The notes below the pieces were generated by a model that worked only from the letters and a program-made list of their open reading frames with translations, was not told the origin of the DNA and did not search any database. From Candidatus Dojkabacteria bacterium UBA3081 (GTDB lineage Bacteria; Patescibacteriota; Dojkabacteria; SC72): DNA of 7,966 nucleotides. Below are positions 1-6,427 of the stretch, one piece after another; position 1 is the first letter of the stretch; every line of letters starts with the position of its first letter. Made by a program: the position numbers and the translations under genes. The stretch covers positions 2,381-10,346 of the forward strand of contig DFBL01000039.1 in the NCBI GenBank assembly GCA_002366615.1. The letters are read 5' to 3'.

Positions 1-1257
1 AAAGATATACCTGTCAAAGATGAAAAGGTAGTAGAGAAAGAAATAGATGAGATTAAAATTGAGGATGTAAATGGAAAAGAAATAACAGTAAAGGAAGAAA
101 AAAAACCTAAAGTAAAAAAGAAATGGTTGATAATATCAGGAATCTCTTTAGCTCTTGTTCTAGGTATACTCTCCTTTTACTACTTTGGTATTTACAAGGT
201 AAAACCGTACAAGAAACCCTCAGAGGTAATCAATATAAAAAGTGGATATTTACTCTCTGCTCCTTCCTATCAACAGTTTACAATCCTTAATACCATTCAA
301 CCAACAGAACCTAAAACAGAAGTAAGCCCTCTAAATGGACTACTTTTTACTAAAACAGAAATGAAAGAGTTAAACACCAAAAGACCTGTTGCAGTAATGA
401 TAAATAACCATGCGGAAGCTAGACCACAATCAGGATTAAACAGTGCAGATATTATATATGAAGTATTAGTAGAATCTGGAATAACTAGATACATGGGAAT
501 ATTTTGGAGTGAAGCTCCTAAAAAGGTCGGCCCTATTAGAAGTGCAAGACAGTACTACCTGGAATGGTTAAGCCCATATGATCCCCTATACATATATGAC
601 GGCTGTGCAAAAACAACTGATGTAAGAACAAATGCTTGTGGGAATATATATACATACGATATTAAAAATATTGCAACCATAGGGGCATGGAGATGGAATG
701 ACGGAACTAGATATGCTCCTCACAATGAATACTCATCAATAACAAATGCTTGGGAGTATGCAGAAAAGAAAAATTGGGATAGTATACCCGATATTGATAC
801 TTGGCAATTTAAGCCAGATACCGACACACAAGATAGAGGAGAGAGAACCAAAGTTAAGATTGCCTTTCACAAATCATTACCTAATTCTGGCCTTTACGAT
901 ACCACATGGACATATGACAGTAAAACAAACTCTTACTTCAAACAAACAGGAAACAGAAATGATATTGATCAAGAAACTAATGCTCAGGTATATACCAAAA
1001 ATATAGTTATTCAAGAAACTGCAATAACCTCAGCATATGATAATAAAGGAAGAATAATAGTTAAAACAATTGGAAATGGAAAAGCTACATATCTAATTGA
1101 TGGTAAAATTACAACAGGAGAATGGGAAAAAGCTTCTAGAACAGACCGAACTATGTTCTATGATAGTGAAGATAATGAAATACAATTTAACAGAGGAAGA
1201 ATTTGGATTACTGTAATATCTCCTTCTTTAGGAAAATTTGCTATAATTGAGCAATAA
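1..1257 (+). CDS. DUF3048 (YerB-like) membrane-anchored protein, 5' end outside window
   Basis: The reading frame is open from base 1 to the TAA at 1255-1257 (418 residues), so the true start lies upstream. A TTG at 127 is in frame but sits at the edge of the membrane segment and is not a credible start. In-window residues 1-42 are a charged, Glu/Lys-rich tail ending in a basic patch (KPKVKKK). Residues 43-62 form one hydrophobic TM helix, so the rest should lie outside the membrane. The DUF3048 N-terminal domain starts near residue 110 (PLNGL) and carries the family signatures RPVAVMINNH, ARPQSGL, ADIIYE, GPIRSAR and APHNEYSS. The DUF3048 C-terminal domain follows at about 268-412. Bacillus YerB is a lipoprotein, whereas this one has a cytoplasmic tail plus TM anchor. 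The biochemical role of the family is not established. Two cysteines (codons 604 and 637) lie in a loop that usually carries small residues. Family call is firm; function unknown. Confidence 0.9.
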   Translation, partial: KDIPVKDEKVVEKEIDEIKIEDVNGKEITVKEEKKPKVKKKWLIISGISLALVLGILSFYYFGIYKVKPYKKPSEVINIKSGYLLSAPSYQQFTILNTIQPTEPKTEVSPLNGLLFTKTEMKELNTKRPVAVMINNHAEARPQSGLNSADIIYEVLVESGITRYMGIFWSEAPKKVGPIRSARQYYLEWLSPYDPLYIYDGCAKTTDVRTNACGNIYTYDIKNIATIGAWRWNDGTRYAPHNEYSSITNAWEYAEKKNWDSIPDIDTWQFKPDTDTQDRGERTKVKIAFHKSLPNSGLYDTTWTYDSKTNSYFKQTGNRNDIDQETNAQVYTKNIVIQETAITSAYDNKGRIIVKTIGNGKATYLIDGKITTGEWEKASRTDRTMFYDSEDNEIQFNRGRIWITVISPSLGKFAIIEQ

Positions 1258-1268
1258 ATTTGCCCCAT

Positions 1269-1281
1269 GGTCTTAAAGACC
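1269..1281. promoter_or_regulatory. Perfect 13-nt dyad upstream of the winged-helix gene (possible operator)
   Basis: GGTCTTAAAGACC is a perfect inverted repeat with 6-nt arms around a central A, in the only gap of the plus-strand cluster longer than 5 nt. It lies between a possible -35 (TTGCCC, 1260-1265) and a possible -10 (TTTAAT, 1284-1289) that are 18 nt apart, in front of a gene encoding a winged-helix protein. That placement suits an autoregulatory operator. As RNA it could form only a short hairpin, and no U-tract follows, so it is a poor intrinsic terminator. Both promoter boxes are weak matches. Confidence 0.35.
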
Positions 1282-1302
1282 TATTTAATATGTTAAAAAA
1301 CT

Positions 1303-1310
1303 GGGGAAAG
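1303..1310 (+). promoter_or_regulatory. Ribosome binding site of the winged-helix/NTase-like gene
   Basis: The purine run GGGGAAAG ends 4 nt before the ATG at 1315 and is the only Shine-Dalgarno-like site in the plus-strand cluster; the three following genes lack a close one. In a read-through transcript, CCCCA (1263-1267) could pair with TGGGG (1302-1306), flanking the dyad and masking this site. Confidence 0.5.
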
Positions 1311-1314
1311 AAAA

Positions 1315-1887
1315 ATGCTAAAGAATCTATTCATATCAAAAGTAAGAATCCGAGTCCTTAACAAGTATATGGAGGATATAAATCAGGCCTACCATACAAG
1401 AGGCTTGGTAAGAGAATTGGGAGAGGAAATAAACGCAATACGAAGAGAACTCCTTAACCTGAAAGACGCTGGTCTACTAACAACCTCAAAAGATGGTAAC
1501 AAAATTATGTACAAGATAGATAAGAGCTATCCAATTGTACTTGATTTAAGATCTATGTTTTTTAAAGAATCTGATACAGGTAAACTACTCTATGAAAAAC
1601 TTAATCCAGTAGAAGGAATTAAGTTAGTACTTCTTACAGAGGCTTTTTTAAAGAAAAAATATGAAAATAATAACGATATAGATATACTCTTTATCGGTAC
1701 TATGAAAATGAGAGAGCTATCCTCTGCTGTAAGGACATTAGAGAAAGAATTAGAAAGACCTATTAAATATGCAGCTATGAAGGTAGAAGATTTCCAATTT
1801 GGTAAAAAGAAGAAAGACCCAATCTTAATGAATGCACTACAAAAAGATAAAATCATACTAATAGGGAGAGACTCAGATTTGCTGTAA
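1315..1887 (+). CDS. Winged-helix regulator fused to a degenerate nucleotidyltransferase-like domain
   Basis: This 190-residue protein has two parts. Residues 1-70 look like an ArsR-type winged helix: a strand/helix opening typical of the family (LFISKVRIRVLNKY), a recognition region AIRRELLNLKDAGLL (41-55), and a wing ending KIMYKID. Residues 95-188 follow the minimal nucleotidyltransferase (MNT-like) pattern: GIKLVLLTEAF (101-111), NDIDILFIG (120-128) with D121 and D123 in place of the metal-binding pair, then a helix, REL..AVRTLEKEL, and a closing KIILIG strand. The Gly-Ser of the usual GSxARG motif is Thr-Glu (T108-E109), so nucleotide transfer is doubtful. The likely role is DNA binding with the second domain as a sensor or scaffold; the target is unknown. 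The ATG at 1315 is preceded by GGGGAAAG. The stop is 5 nt before the next gene, indicating co-transcription. Confidence 0.7.
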   Translation: MLKNLFISKVRIRVLNKYMEDINQAYHTRGLVRELGEEINAIRRELLNLKDAGLLTTSKDGNKIMYKIDKSYPIVLDLRSMFFKESDTGKLLYEKLNPVEGIKLVLLTEAFLKKKYENNNDIDILFIGTMKMRELSSAVRTLEKELERPIKYAAMKVEDFQFGKKKKDPILMNALQKDKIILIGRDSDLL

Positions 1888-1892
1888 TAGAA

Positions 1893-3143
1893 ATGAAAAA
1901 GCTCAAATTCAAAAAGATAAAGATTAAACAGAAATCCCTCAATGGCCTTTTTAGATACCTCTTCTTAATAATAATAAGTGCCGCTATCCTAGCAACAGTA
2001 TTAATAGCACTACCCTTAACAGAAAGACTCTCCTCTTCTGTTGCATATGACTTAGTTAACAAAAAAGATCTCTACTGGTCCAAGGAGTATGAACTACAAC
2101 TAGAAACTGAGGATAGTAAGGAAATACAAAAAGATATTGAAAAAACTAAATCAATAATACAAAAAAGATTAAGACTATTCGGAGTAGAAGAAAGCTCCAT
2201 TTCAAACTATGAACAGGATGGTATTCACTCTATTAGAGTATCTGTACAAACATCCAAATCAACAGATATTGTAGATACCTTAATTAAATCCCCTTTTCTC
2301 CTAACCATTGTTACCCGTAAAGATGATTTTAACTATGAAGACCAAGAGGACTTCTTAGCCCCATACTTAGAAGAAAATTACAATAAGACAGCATTTACAA
2401 GAGACGAATTTAGAAATATACATATAACAAAGTTAAAGAATTCATCAAATGAATACTCCTACTTTGCTCTCTTTAAGACTTGGCCAGGAAAAAATGAATG
2501 GGAGAAGTTTGTTCAAGATAACGCTGGGGAAACTGTTGGGACATCTATTGATGGCTTTGTTACACCTGTACAGATACCTACAGATCAAAGTCTCTTTGCA
2601 GCTTCTGTATCTGCACAGGACAAAGAGCAAGCATATATGATAAATATCTTGTACAACTCAGGAGTAATCCCTCTTAATTACAATACTACCAATGAAATAT
2701 CTAAAACACCTGATATAGCACAAACCAACTACATTAAACTAACAGAGGGGATATTAATAACTGTTGTCCTAATATATGCATATCTTCTTTTAGTAGAAAA
2801 AACTCCTAAAGAGACCTTAATCAAGTCAGGACTATCAACCGTAATAACTGTATCTGCATGGATAGCGTATCTAAAAATTACTGAAACCCATGTAGATATT
2901 TTCCTACTCTCAATACTAATAATTACGCTAATAGCACTAATAAGGATAATTACAGAAAATACTGAATCAAGAATAGTAGTAACAGTATTAATAGCATTAA
3001 TAGCTTCAATATGCTCATTACTAGGTAGTGGATATGTCAAAATATTTGCATTTGATCTACTAACACTAATGATAGTAGCAAATATATCTCTCTCCTTTTG
3101 TGTTTGGTACATTGCTAATATTAGAAAATCTCTAAAAATATGA
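1893..3143 (+). CDS. Divergent SecD-like membrane protein
   Basis: A 416-residue protein with SecD topology: a basic cytoplasmic start, TM1 (about 20-42), an extracytoplasmic region of about 240 residues, then five TMs (about 287-301, 313-328, 335-353, 361-379, 384-408). Residues 81-119 (DIEKTKSIIQKRLRLFGV..., then IRVSVQ) match the SecD P1 pattern of repeated acidic/basic helix followed by RR-x-x-GV. Residues around 205-263 (EKFVQDNAGE, SIDGFVTPVQI, AYMINILYNSGVIPL) match the FTxxNxGxxxAIVLDGxVxSAPxI and LxxGALPxPL blocks. SecD works with SecF to drive late protein export using the proton gradient. Here the GLDLQGG motif is replaced (KDLYWSKEYELQLE), and the TM4 segment that normally holds GMAVDAN has no Asp. 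The gene has no close Shine-Dalgarno and is probably coupled to the gene 5 nt upstream. It could be a functional divergent SecD or a repurposed paralogue. Confidence 0.6.
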   Translation: MKKLKFKKIKIKQKSLNGLFRYLFLIIISAAILATVLIALPLTERLSSSVAYDLVNKKDLYWSKEYELQLETEDSKEIQKDIEKTKSIIQKRLRLFGVEESSISNYEQDGIHSIRVSVQTSKSTDIVDTLIKSPFLLTIVTRKDDFNYEDQEDFLAPYLEENYNKTAFTRDEFRNIHITKLKNSSNEYSYFALFKTWPGKNEWEKFVQDNAGETVGTSIDGFVTPVQIPTDQSLFAASVSAQDKEQAYMINILYNSGVIPLNYNTTNEISKTPDIAQTNYIKLTEGILITVVLIYAYLLLVEKTPKETLIKSGLSTVITVSAWIAYLKITETHVDIFLLSILIITLIALIRIITENTESRIVVTVLIALIASICSLLGSGYVKIFAFDLLTLMIVANISLSFCVWYIANIRKSLKI

Positions 3144-3652
3144 CACTACTAAATAACCTTTTACAAAATTGGAGTAGGTATGAAATATATACAGAACTAT
3201 CACTACTTTTAAGTATATTTGTGATAATACTTCTTACAATATACCTAGTTACAAAAAATAGAAAGATGCTTCTTCTTTCAACAGTAGCTTACGTAGTAGC
3301 CTCCCTTTTAAATATCATTGGTATATTTCTTGTTCATATATTACTTAAAATAGAGATAACAGAGGTATTTAGAATAATACCAATAATAACCTACATACTT
3401 TTAGCATCTAATATCGGAATCCTAGTTGGTTTTTACATATCTAGAAAAGATGCAAAAGGATTTAAAATTAAAAGTATTAGAAAAGAGTACCTAAGTGATA
3501 GTATAAAACAGACTGTATTTTTAGTATTACTAGGTGCAAGTATAATGCTTTTCACCTCTGTACAAACAAAATTAGTCATCTCAATCTCTATCCTCTCTAC
3601 ACTCCTTTCCATTTGGTTTACATACTGGCTCTCAAAATATATTCTTAAATGA
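3140..3652 (+). CDS. Five-TM protein resembling the SecF membrane core without its periplasmic domain
   Basis: The 170-residue protein is almost all membrane: helices at about 20-38, 43-69, 76-100, 122-141 and 144-168. It follows a SecD-like gene with a 4-nt ATGA overlap, the position secF usually holds. The five-helix count, the polar loop after helix 3 (SRKDAKGFKIKSIRKEYLSDSIKQT, about 101-125) and the length between landmarks match the TM2-TM6 half of SecF, where that loop reads FDRIREN...SLNQTLSRT. SecF's own TM1 and periplasmic domain are missing, and no in-frame remnant precedes the ATG because that DNA encodes the end of the SecD-like protein. The SecF TM4 Asp and the conserved Arg after the loop align here with Ser/Asn (S90-N91) and Gln (Q124). 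Homology is inferred from position and layout; a generic small membrane protein is the alternative. Confidence 0.4.
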   Translation: MTLLNNLLQNWSRYEIYTELSLLLSIFVIILLTIYLVTKNRKMLLLSTVAYVVASLLNIIGIFLVHILLKIEITEVFRIIPIITYILLASNIGILVGFYISRKDAKGFKIKSIRKEYLSDSIKQTVFLVLLGASIMLFTSVQTKLVISISILSTLLSIWFTYWLSKYILK

Positions 3653-4536
3653 TTGAGTATCCTAAAAAAATAATTGTAATTGCAGGTCCTACCGCATCAG
3701 GCAAGTCAGACATTGCATTAAATCTTGCCAAAGAAATTAATGGTTACATAATAAATGGGGATTCAAGACAGCTGTACAAACAGTTAAATATTGGAACAGC
3801 AAAACCTAATTTCGAAAAAGAGATAGAGGGAAACATATATACCATCGACAATATTAAACACTACCTCTATGACTTTATAGACCCTAAAACAAACTTCACT
3901 CTCTATGACTATCAACAATGTGTGCAAGAGGTACTAACTAAAACAGAGGGTATCCCAATACTGGTAGGAGGTACTGGTTTGTATATAGACAGTATTGTTT
4001 TTAACTATCATCTAACTAAAAATAATACAAAAGAAAATGAGAATCTAAATGACAAAAGTGTAGAGCAACTCCAAATTCTTGCTAAGGGGTATCTCCCTGA
4101 TATGAATCTAAGTGATAGGAAAAACAAACATAGATTAATTAGAGCAATACAAAGAAAAGGTGTAAATGAAATAAAAGGGGAACCTTTAGATCATATCTAC
4201 TTTGTTGTTGATATACCAAAAGATACTCTACAAAAAAGAGTTAGAGAGAGAATAGAAAGGATGTTTAAAGAGGGTTTACTAAAAGAGAATATATCTCTTT
4301 TAGAAAAAGGATATACATATGAAGATAGGGGAATGAACAGTATTGGATATATAGAGTTTAGAGAGTATTTCGAAAACAAAATATCTTTAGATGAGGTAAA
4401 AGAAAAGATATATAGAAATAGTATTTCATATATTAAAAGACAAAGAACATGGTTTAAGAGAAACAAGAGTAATATATGGATAAATAGCTATGAAGACATA
4501 CTTCAAATAGCCTCAAACTTCATCTTAAAAGAGTAG
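3649..4536 (+). CDS. miaA: tRNA dimethylallyltransferase MiaA
   Basis: MiaA transfers a dimethylallyl group from DMAPP to N6 of A37 in tRNAs reading UNN codons, in the cytoplasm. The 295-residue length is normal to slightly short. The P-loop GPTASGKS is at 13-20. NGDSRQLY (36-43) with D38 and IGTAKP (48-53) form the substrate-binding block, HYLYDFIDP is at 71-79, and VGGTGLY (106-112) carries T109, which contacts the acceptor adenine in characterised enzymes. NKHRLIRAIQR near 161-171, then NSIGYIEF and the C-terminal YIKRQRTWFKRN complete the family set. No key residue is missing. The ATG at 3649 overlaps the upstream stop as ATGA with no clear Shine-Dalgarno, so translation is probably coupled. 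The 3' end overlaps the convergent 2H phosphodiesterase gene by 34 nt. Confidence 0.96.
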   Translation: MIEYPKKIIVIAGPTASGKSDIALNLAKEINGYIINGDSRQLYKQLNIGTAKPNFEKEIEGNIYTIDNIKHYLYDFIDPKTNFTLYDYQQCVQEVLTKTEGIPILVGGTGLYIDSIVFNYHLTKNNTKENENLNDKSVEQLQILAKGYLPDMNLSDRKNKHRLIRAIQRKGVNEIKGEPLDHIYFVVDIPKDTLQKRVRERIERMFKEGLLKENISLLEKGYTYEDRGMNSIGYIEFREYFENKISLDEVKEKIYRNSISYIKRQRTWFKRNKSNIWINSYEDILQIASNFILKE

Positions 4537-5063
4537 ACCCCCTCCTTACTTTGTATTAAATACATCTCTTTTACTCTAAACCTAATATCCCCTACCTTTA
4601 AATTCTTAGATATATTTCCAATATCTTTAACAATATTTCTGTACTCCTCCTTAGAAAGTTCCTTACTAACTCTCCCAATAGTGAGATGAGGAACAAACAT
4701 AGATACATCCTTAACCCCAAACTGCTCTCTAATCCTAAGTACTAACTCCCTTAATTCTTCCCCTCCCTCATTAATATCCAGATATATTAACTCCTTGTAC
4801 TTTCTTGATATCCCAACCTTAACACCCCCAAGAGATACATCAAATTCTTTAAATTGAAATTTAGATACTCTTTTTTTAAGTAGTAACCTTTGAAGAATAG
4901 AAAAGCTTTCACCAAAATTGAAAAGAGTAATATGATATGAAACAGGCTTAACCCATCTAACTGGTATCCCTAAATCAGAAAAAATCATACCTACATCCCC
5001 TATCACCTTACGTATTTTGTAGTTAGATTCCTTGTTTGGTATAAAACCAAGAAAGTAACTCAT
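4503..5063 (-). CDS. 2H phosphoesterase, 2'-5' RNA ligase / RNA 2',3'-cyclic phosphodiesterase family
   Basis: The 186-residue protein carries the two HxT motifs that define 2H phosphoesterases: HITLFNFG with H44/T46, and HLTIGRV with H126/T128. The preceding VRWVKPVSYHITL is close to the ThpR/LigT pattern (RWVxPxxxHITLxFLGE). These enzymes open 2',3'-cyclic phosphates, and some join tRNA halves by a 2'-5' bond in vitro; the natural substrate is often unknown. The start is set by a strong GGGGGAG site 6 nt upstream. That site lies in the last two sense codons of serS (GGG GAG), whose stop is 3 nt before this ATG, so the two are translated from one message. Its last codons run into the 3' end of miaA on the opposite strand. 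Whether it is ThpR proper or another 2H subfamily cannot be settled by eye. Confidence 0.85.
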   Translation of the reverse strand: MSYFLGFIPNKESNYKIRKVIGDVGMIFSDLGIPVRWVKPVSYHITLFNFGESFSILQRLLLKKRVSKFQFKEFDVSLGGVKVGISRKYKELIYLDINEGGEELRELVLRIREQFGVKDVSMFVPHLTIGRVSKELSKEEYRNIVKDIGNISKNLKVGDIRFRVKEMYLIQSKEGVYSFKMKFEAI

Positions 5064-5066
5064 ATA

Positions 5067-6341
5067 TTACTCCCCCATTATTTTATCTATCCCAATATAT
5101 CTTCTTAAAACATCTGGAATAAGTATAGAGCCATCCTTTTGTTGATATGTTTCTACTAAAGCTACCATTAATCTACTTGTAGCTAAACCTGAAGCATTAA
5201 GAGTATGCATATATTCTGTCTTTTCTCCCTCCTTTGGTTTGTACCTCATATCCCCCCTTCTAGCTTGATAATCACGTACATTAGAAATAGAACTAACCTC
5301 ATAGTACTGACCAATAGATGGTATCCATATCTCAATATCAAATGTCTTAGCTGCAGCTGCTGAACAGTCTCCTGCTGCTAACTTACTAACTCTGTAATGC
5401 AATCCTAACCCTTGTACAAGTTTCTCTGCTTTAGATACTAACTCTTCAAAAGCAACCTCTGAACTCTCTTTGGTAGTAAACTGATACATTTCAACCTTGT
5501 TAAACTGATGAACCCGAATCAAACCCTTTTCATTTGCTCTGTAGCTACCTGCCTCTCTTCTGTAACAGGGAGTATATGCAAAATATCTCTTAGGAAGATC
5601 TTTCTCTTCCAATATCTCTCCCCTAAACATATTTGTTAGAGATGTCTCAGAGGTAGGAATTAGAAACTGATCCTCATCCTTTAGCCAATATACATCACCC
5701 TCAAACTTAGGAAGTTGCCCTGCAGTATATCCAGACTCTCTACCCACAATATGAGGAGGAAGTACCATCTCATATCCATCTTTAATATGTTCATCTATGA
5801 AGTAATTTAACAAAGCCCACTCTAATCTTGCTCCCATACCTGTATACATAGAGAAATTGTTACCAGAAAGTTTAGTAGCTCTATCAAAATCAAAAAGATG
5901 TAATTCACTTCCTAATTGAACATGATCCTTAGCTTCAAAATCAAATACCGGTCTCTCTCCAACTGTCTTTACAACCTCATTGTTCTCTTTCTCTCCTCCT
6001 ACAACATCATCATCTGGAATATTTGGTAGTACCTCAAGAAGTGAACTCAATTTTTGATCTGTCTCATTTAATTCCCTCTCTATTCCCTTTACTTGAGATG
6101 ACAACCCCTTTAACTCTTCTAAAAGCTTTCTAAATTCATCTGAATCTTTAGCGGTAGTAGCCATCTTGTCATTGAAACTATTCTGTTGAGCTCTTTTAGA
6201 TTCGTACTCCTTAATCAATTCTAATTTCCTCTCATACAGTTTTACAATCTCATCTAAGTGCATCTCCTCTCTATCCATTCTCTTTACTAGACCTTGCTCT
6301 ACCTCTTTCCTGTTTTCGACTATTCTCTTAATATCTATCAT
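5067..6341 (-). CDS. serS: Seryl-tRNA synthetase
   Basis: SerRS charges tRNA-Ser (and tRNA-Sec where present) with serine in the cytoplasm. The 424 residues match the usual bacterial length. Residues 28-103 are the long antiparallel coiled-coil arm that grips the tRNA variable arm. The class II catalytic domain follows: TSE (230-232) for serine recognition, motif 2 around YRREAGSYR (260-268) with R261 and E263 then RVHQFNKVEM (276-285), the AAKTFDIEIW and EVSSISNVRDYQARR blocks (330-362), and motif 3 HTLNASGLATSR (379-390) with R390. All expected catalytic residues are seen. The MIDIKRI start matches the family's typical M-L-D-I-K opening, and an in-frame TAG directly precedes the ATG, fixing the start. 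No strong Shine-Dalgarno is close. It leads a two-gene operon with the 2H phosphodiesterase and has its own promoter in the divergent gap. Confidence 0.97.
   Translation of the reverse strand: MIDIKRIVENRKEVEQGLVKRMDREEMHLDEIVKLYERKLELIKEYESKRAQQNSFNDKMATTAKDSDEFRKLLEELKGLSSQVKGIERELNETDQKLSSLLEVLPNIPDDDVVGGEKENNEVVKTVGERPVFDFEAKDHVQLGSELHLFDFDRATKLSGNNFSMYTGMGARLEWALLNYFIDEHIKDGYEMVLPPHIVGRESGYTAGQLPKFEGDVYWLKDEDQFLIPTSETSLTNMFRGEILEEKDLPKRYFAYTPCYRREAGSYRANEKGLIRVHQFNKVEMYQFTTKESSEVAFEELVSKAEKLVQGLGLHYRVSKLAAGDCSAAAAKTFDIEIWIPSIGQYYEVSSISNVRDYQARRGDMRYKPKEGEKTEYMHTLNASGLATSRLMVALVETYQQKDGSILIPDVLRRYIGIDKIMGE
5069..5076 (-). promoter_or_regulatory. Shine-Dalgarno of the 2H phosphodiesterase gene inside the serS 3' end
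   Basis: Read on the minus strand this is GGGGGAGT, 5 nt before the ATG at 5063-5061. The same bases encode the final Gly-Glu of SerS and the first base of its stop, so the site is shared between a coding end and an initiation signal. It is the strongest ribosome binding site in the window. Confidence 0.75.
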
Positions 6342-6374
6342 CTATTTTTCTTAAAATATTATATCCCTCCCCCC

Positions 6375-6403
6375 ATTATATTCTCTCTATCTTCTGTAAT
6401 CAA
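6375..6403 (-). promoter_or_regulatory. Sigma70-type promoter for serS
   Basis: On the minus strand a -35 TTGATT (6403-6398) and a perfect -10 TATAAT (6380-6375) are separated by exactly 17 nt. The predicted start is the A at 6368, giving a leader of about 27 nt. The six bases between the -10 and the start are all G, a strongly GC-rich discriminator in an AT-rich region. A second TATAAT lies downstream (6363-6358) without a convincing -35. Confidence 0.65.
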
Positions 6404-6412
6404 TACAAAATC

Positions 6413-6421
6413 TGATATACT
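6413..6421 (+). promoter_or_regulatory. Extended -10 promoter of the DHH phosphoesterase gene, predicting a leaderless mRNA
   Basis: TGATATACT fits the extended -10 consensus TGnTATAAT with one mismatch. Six bases separate it from the A of the ATG at 6428, so the usual start position is the start codon itself. There is no Shine-Dalgarno and no good -35, as expected for an extended -10 promoter. The upstream part of this promoter overlaps the -35 of the divergent serS promoter. Confidence 0.55.
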
Positions 6422-6427
6422 GAAAAT

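Noticed and set aside
127..129. TTG start for the DUF3048 gene
   Set aside because: The frame is open to base 1 with a charged tail and basic patch typical of the cytoplasmic side of a TM, so the gene begins upstream of the window.
746..1006. 86-codon plus-strand frame inside the DUF3048 gene
   Set aside because: Out of frame with a domain whose motifs are continuous across this stretch; no ribosome binding site.
1269..1281. Intrinsic terminator after the DUF3048 gene
   Set aside because: The dyad would give only a very short hairpin with almost no loop, and no U-run follows; an operator is a better reading.
2729..3112. 127-codon open frame on the minus strand
   Set aside because: It is antisense to the membrane helices of the SecD-like gene, lacks a ribosome binding site and shows no recognisable family; a shadow of biased codon use.
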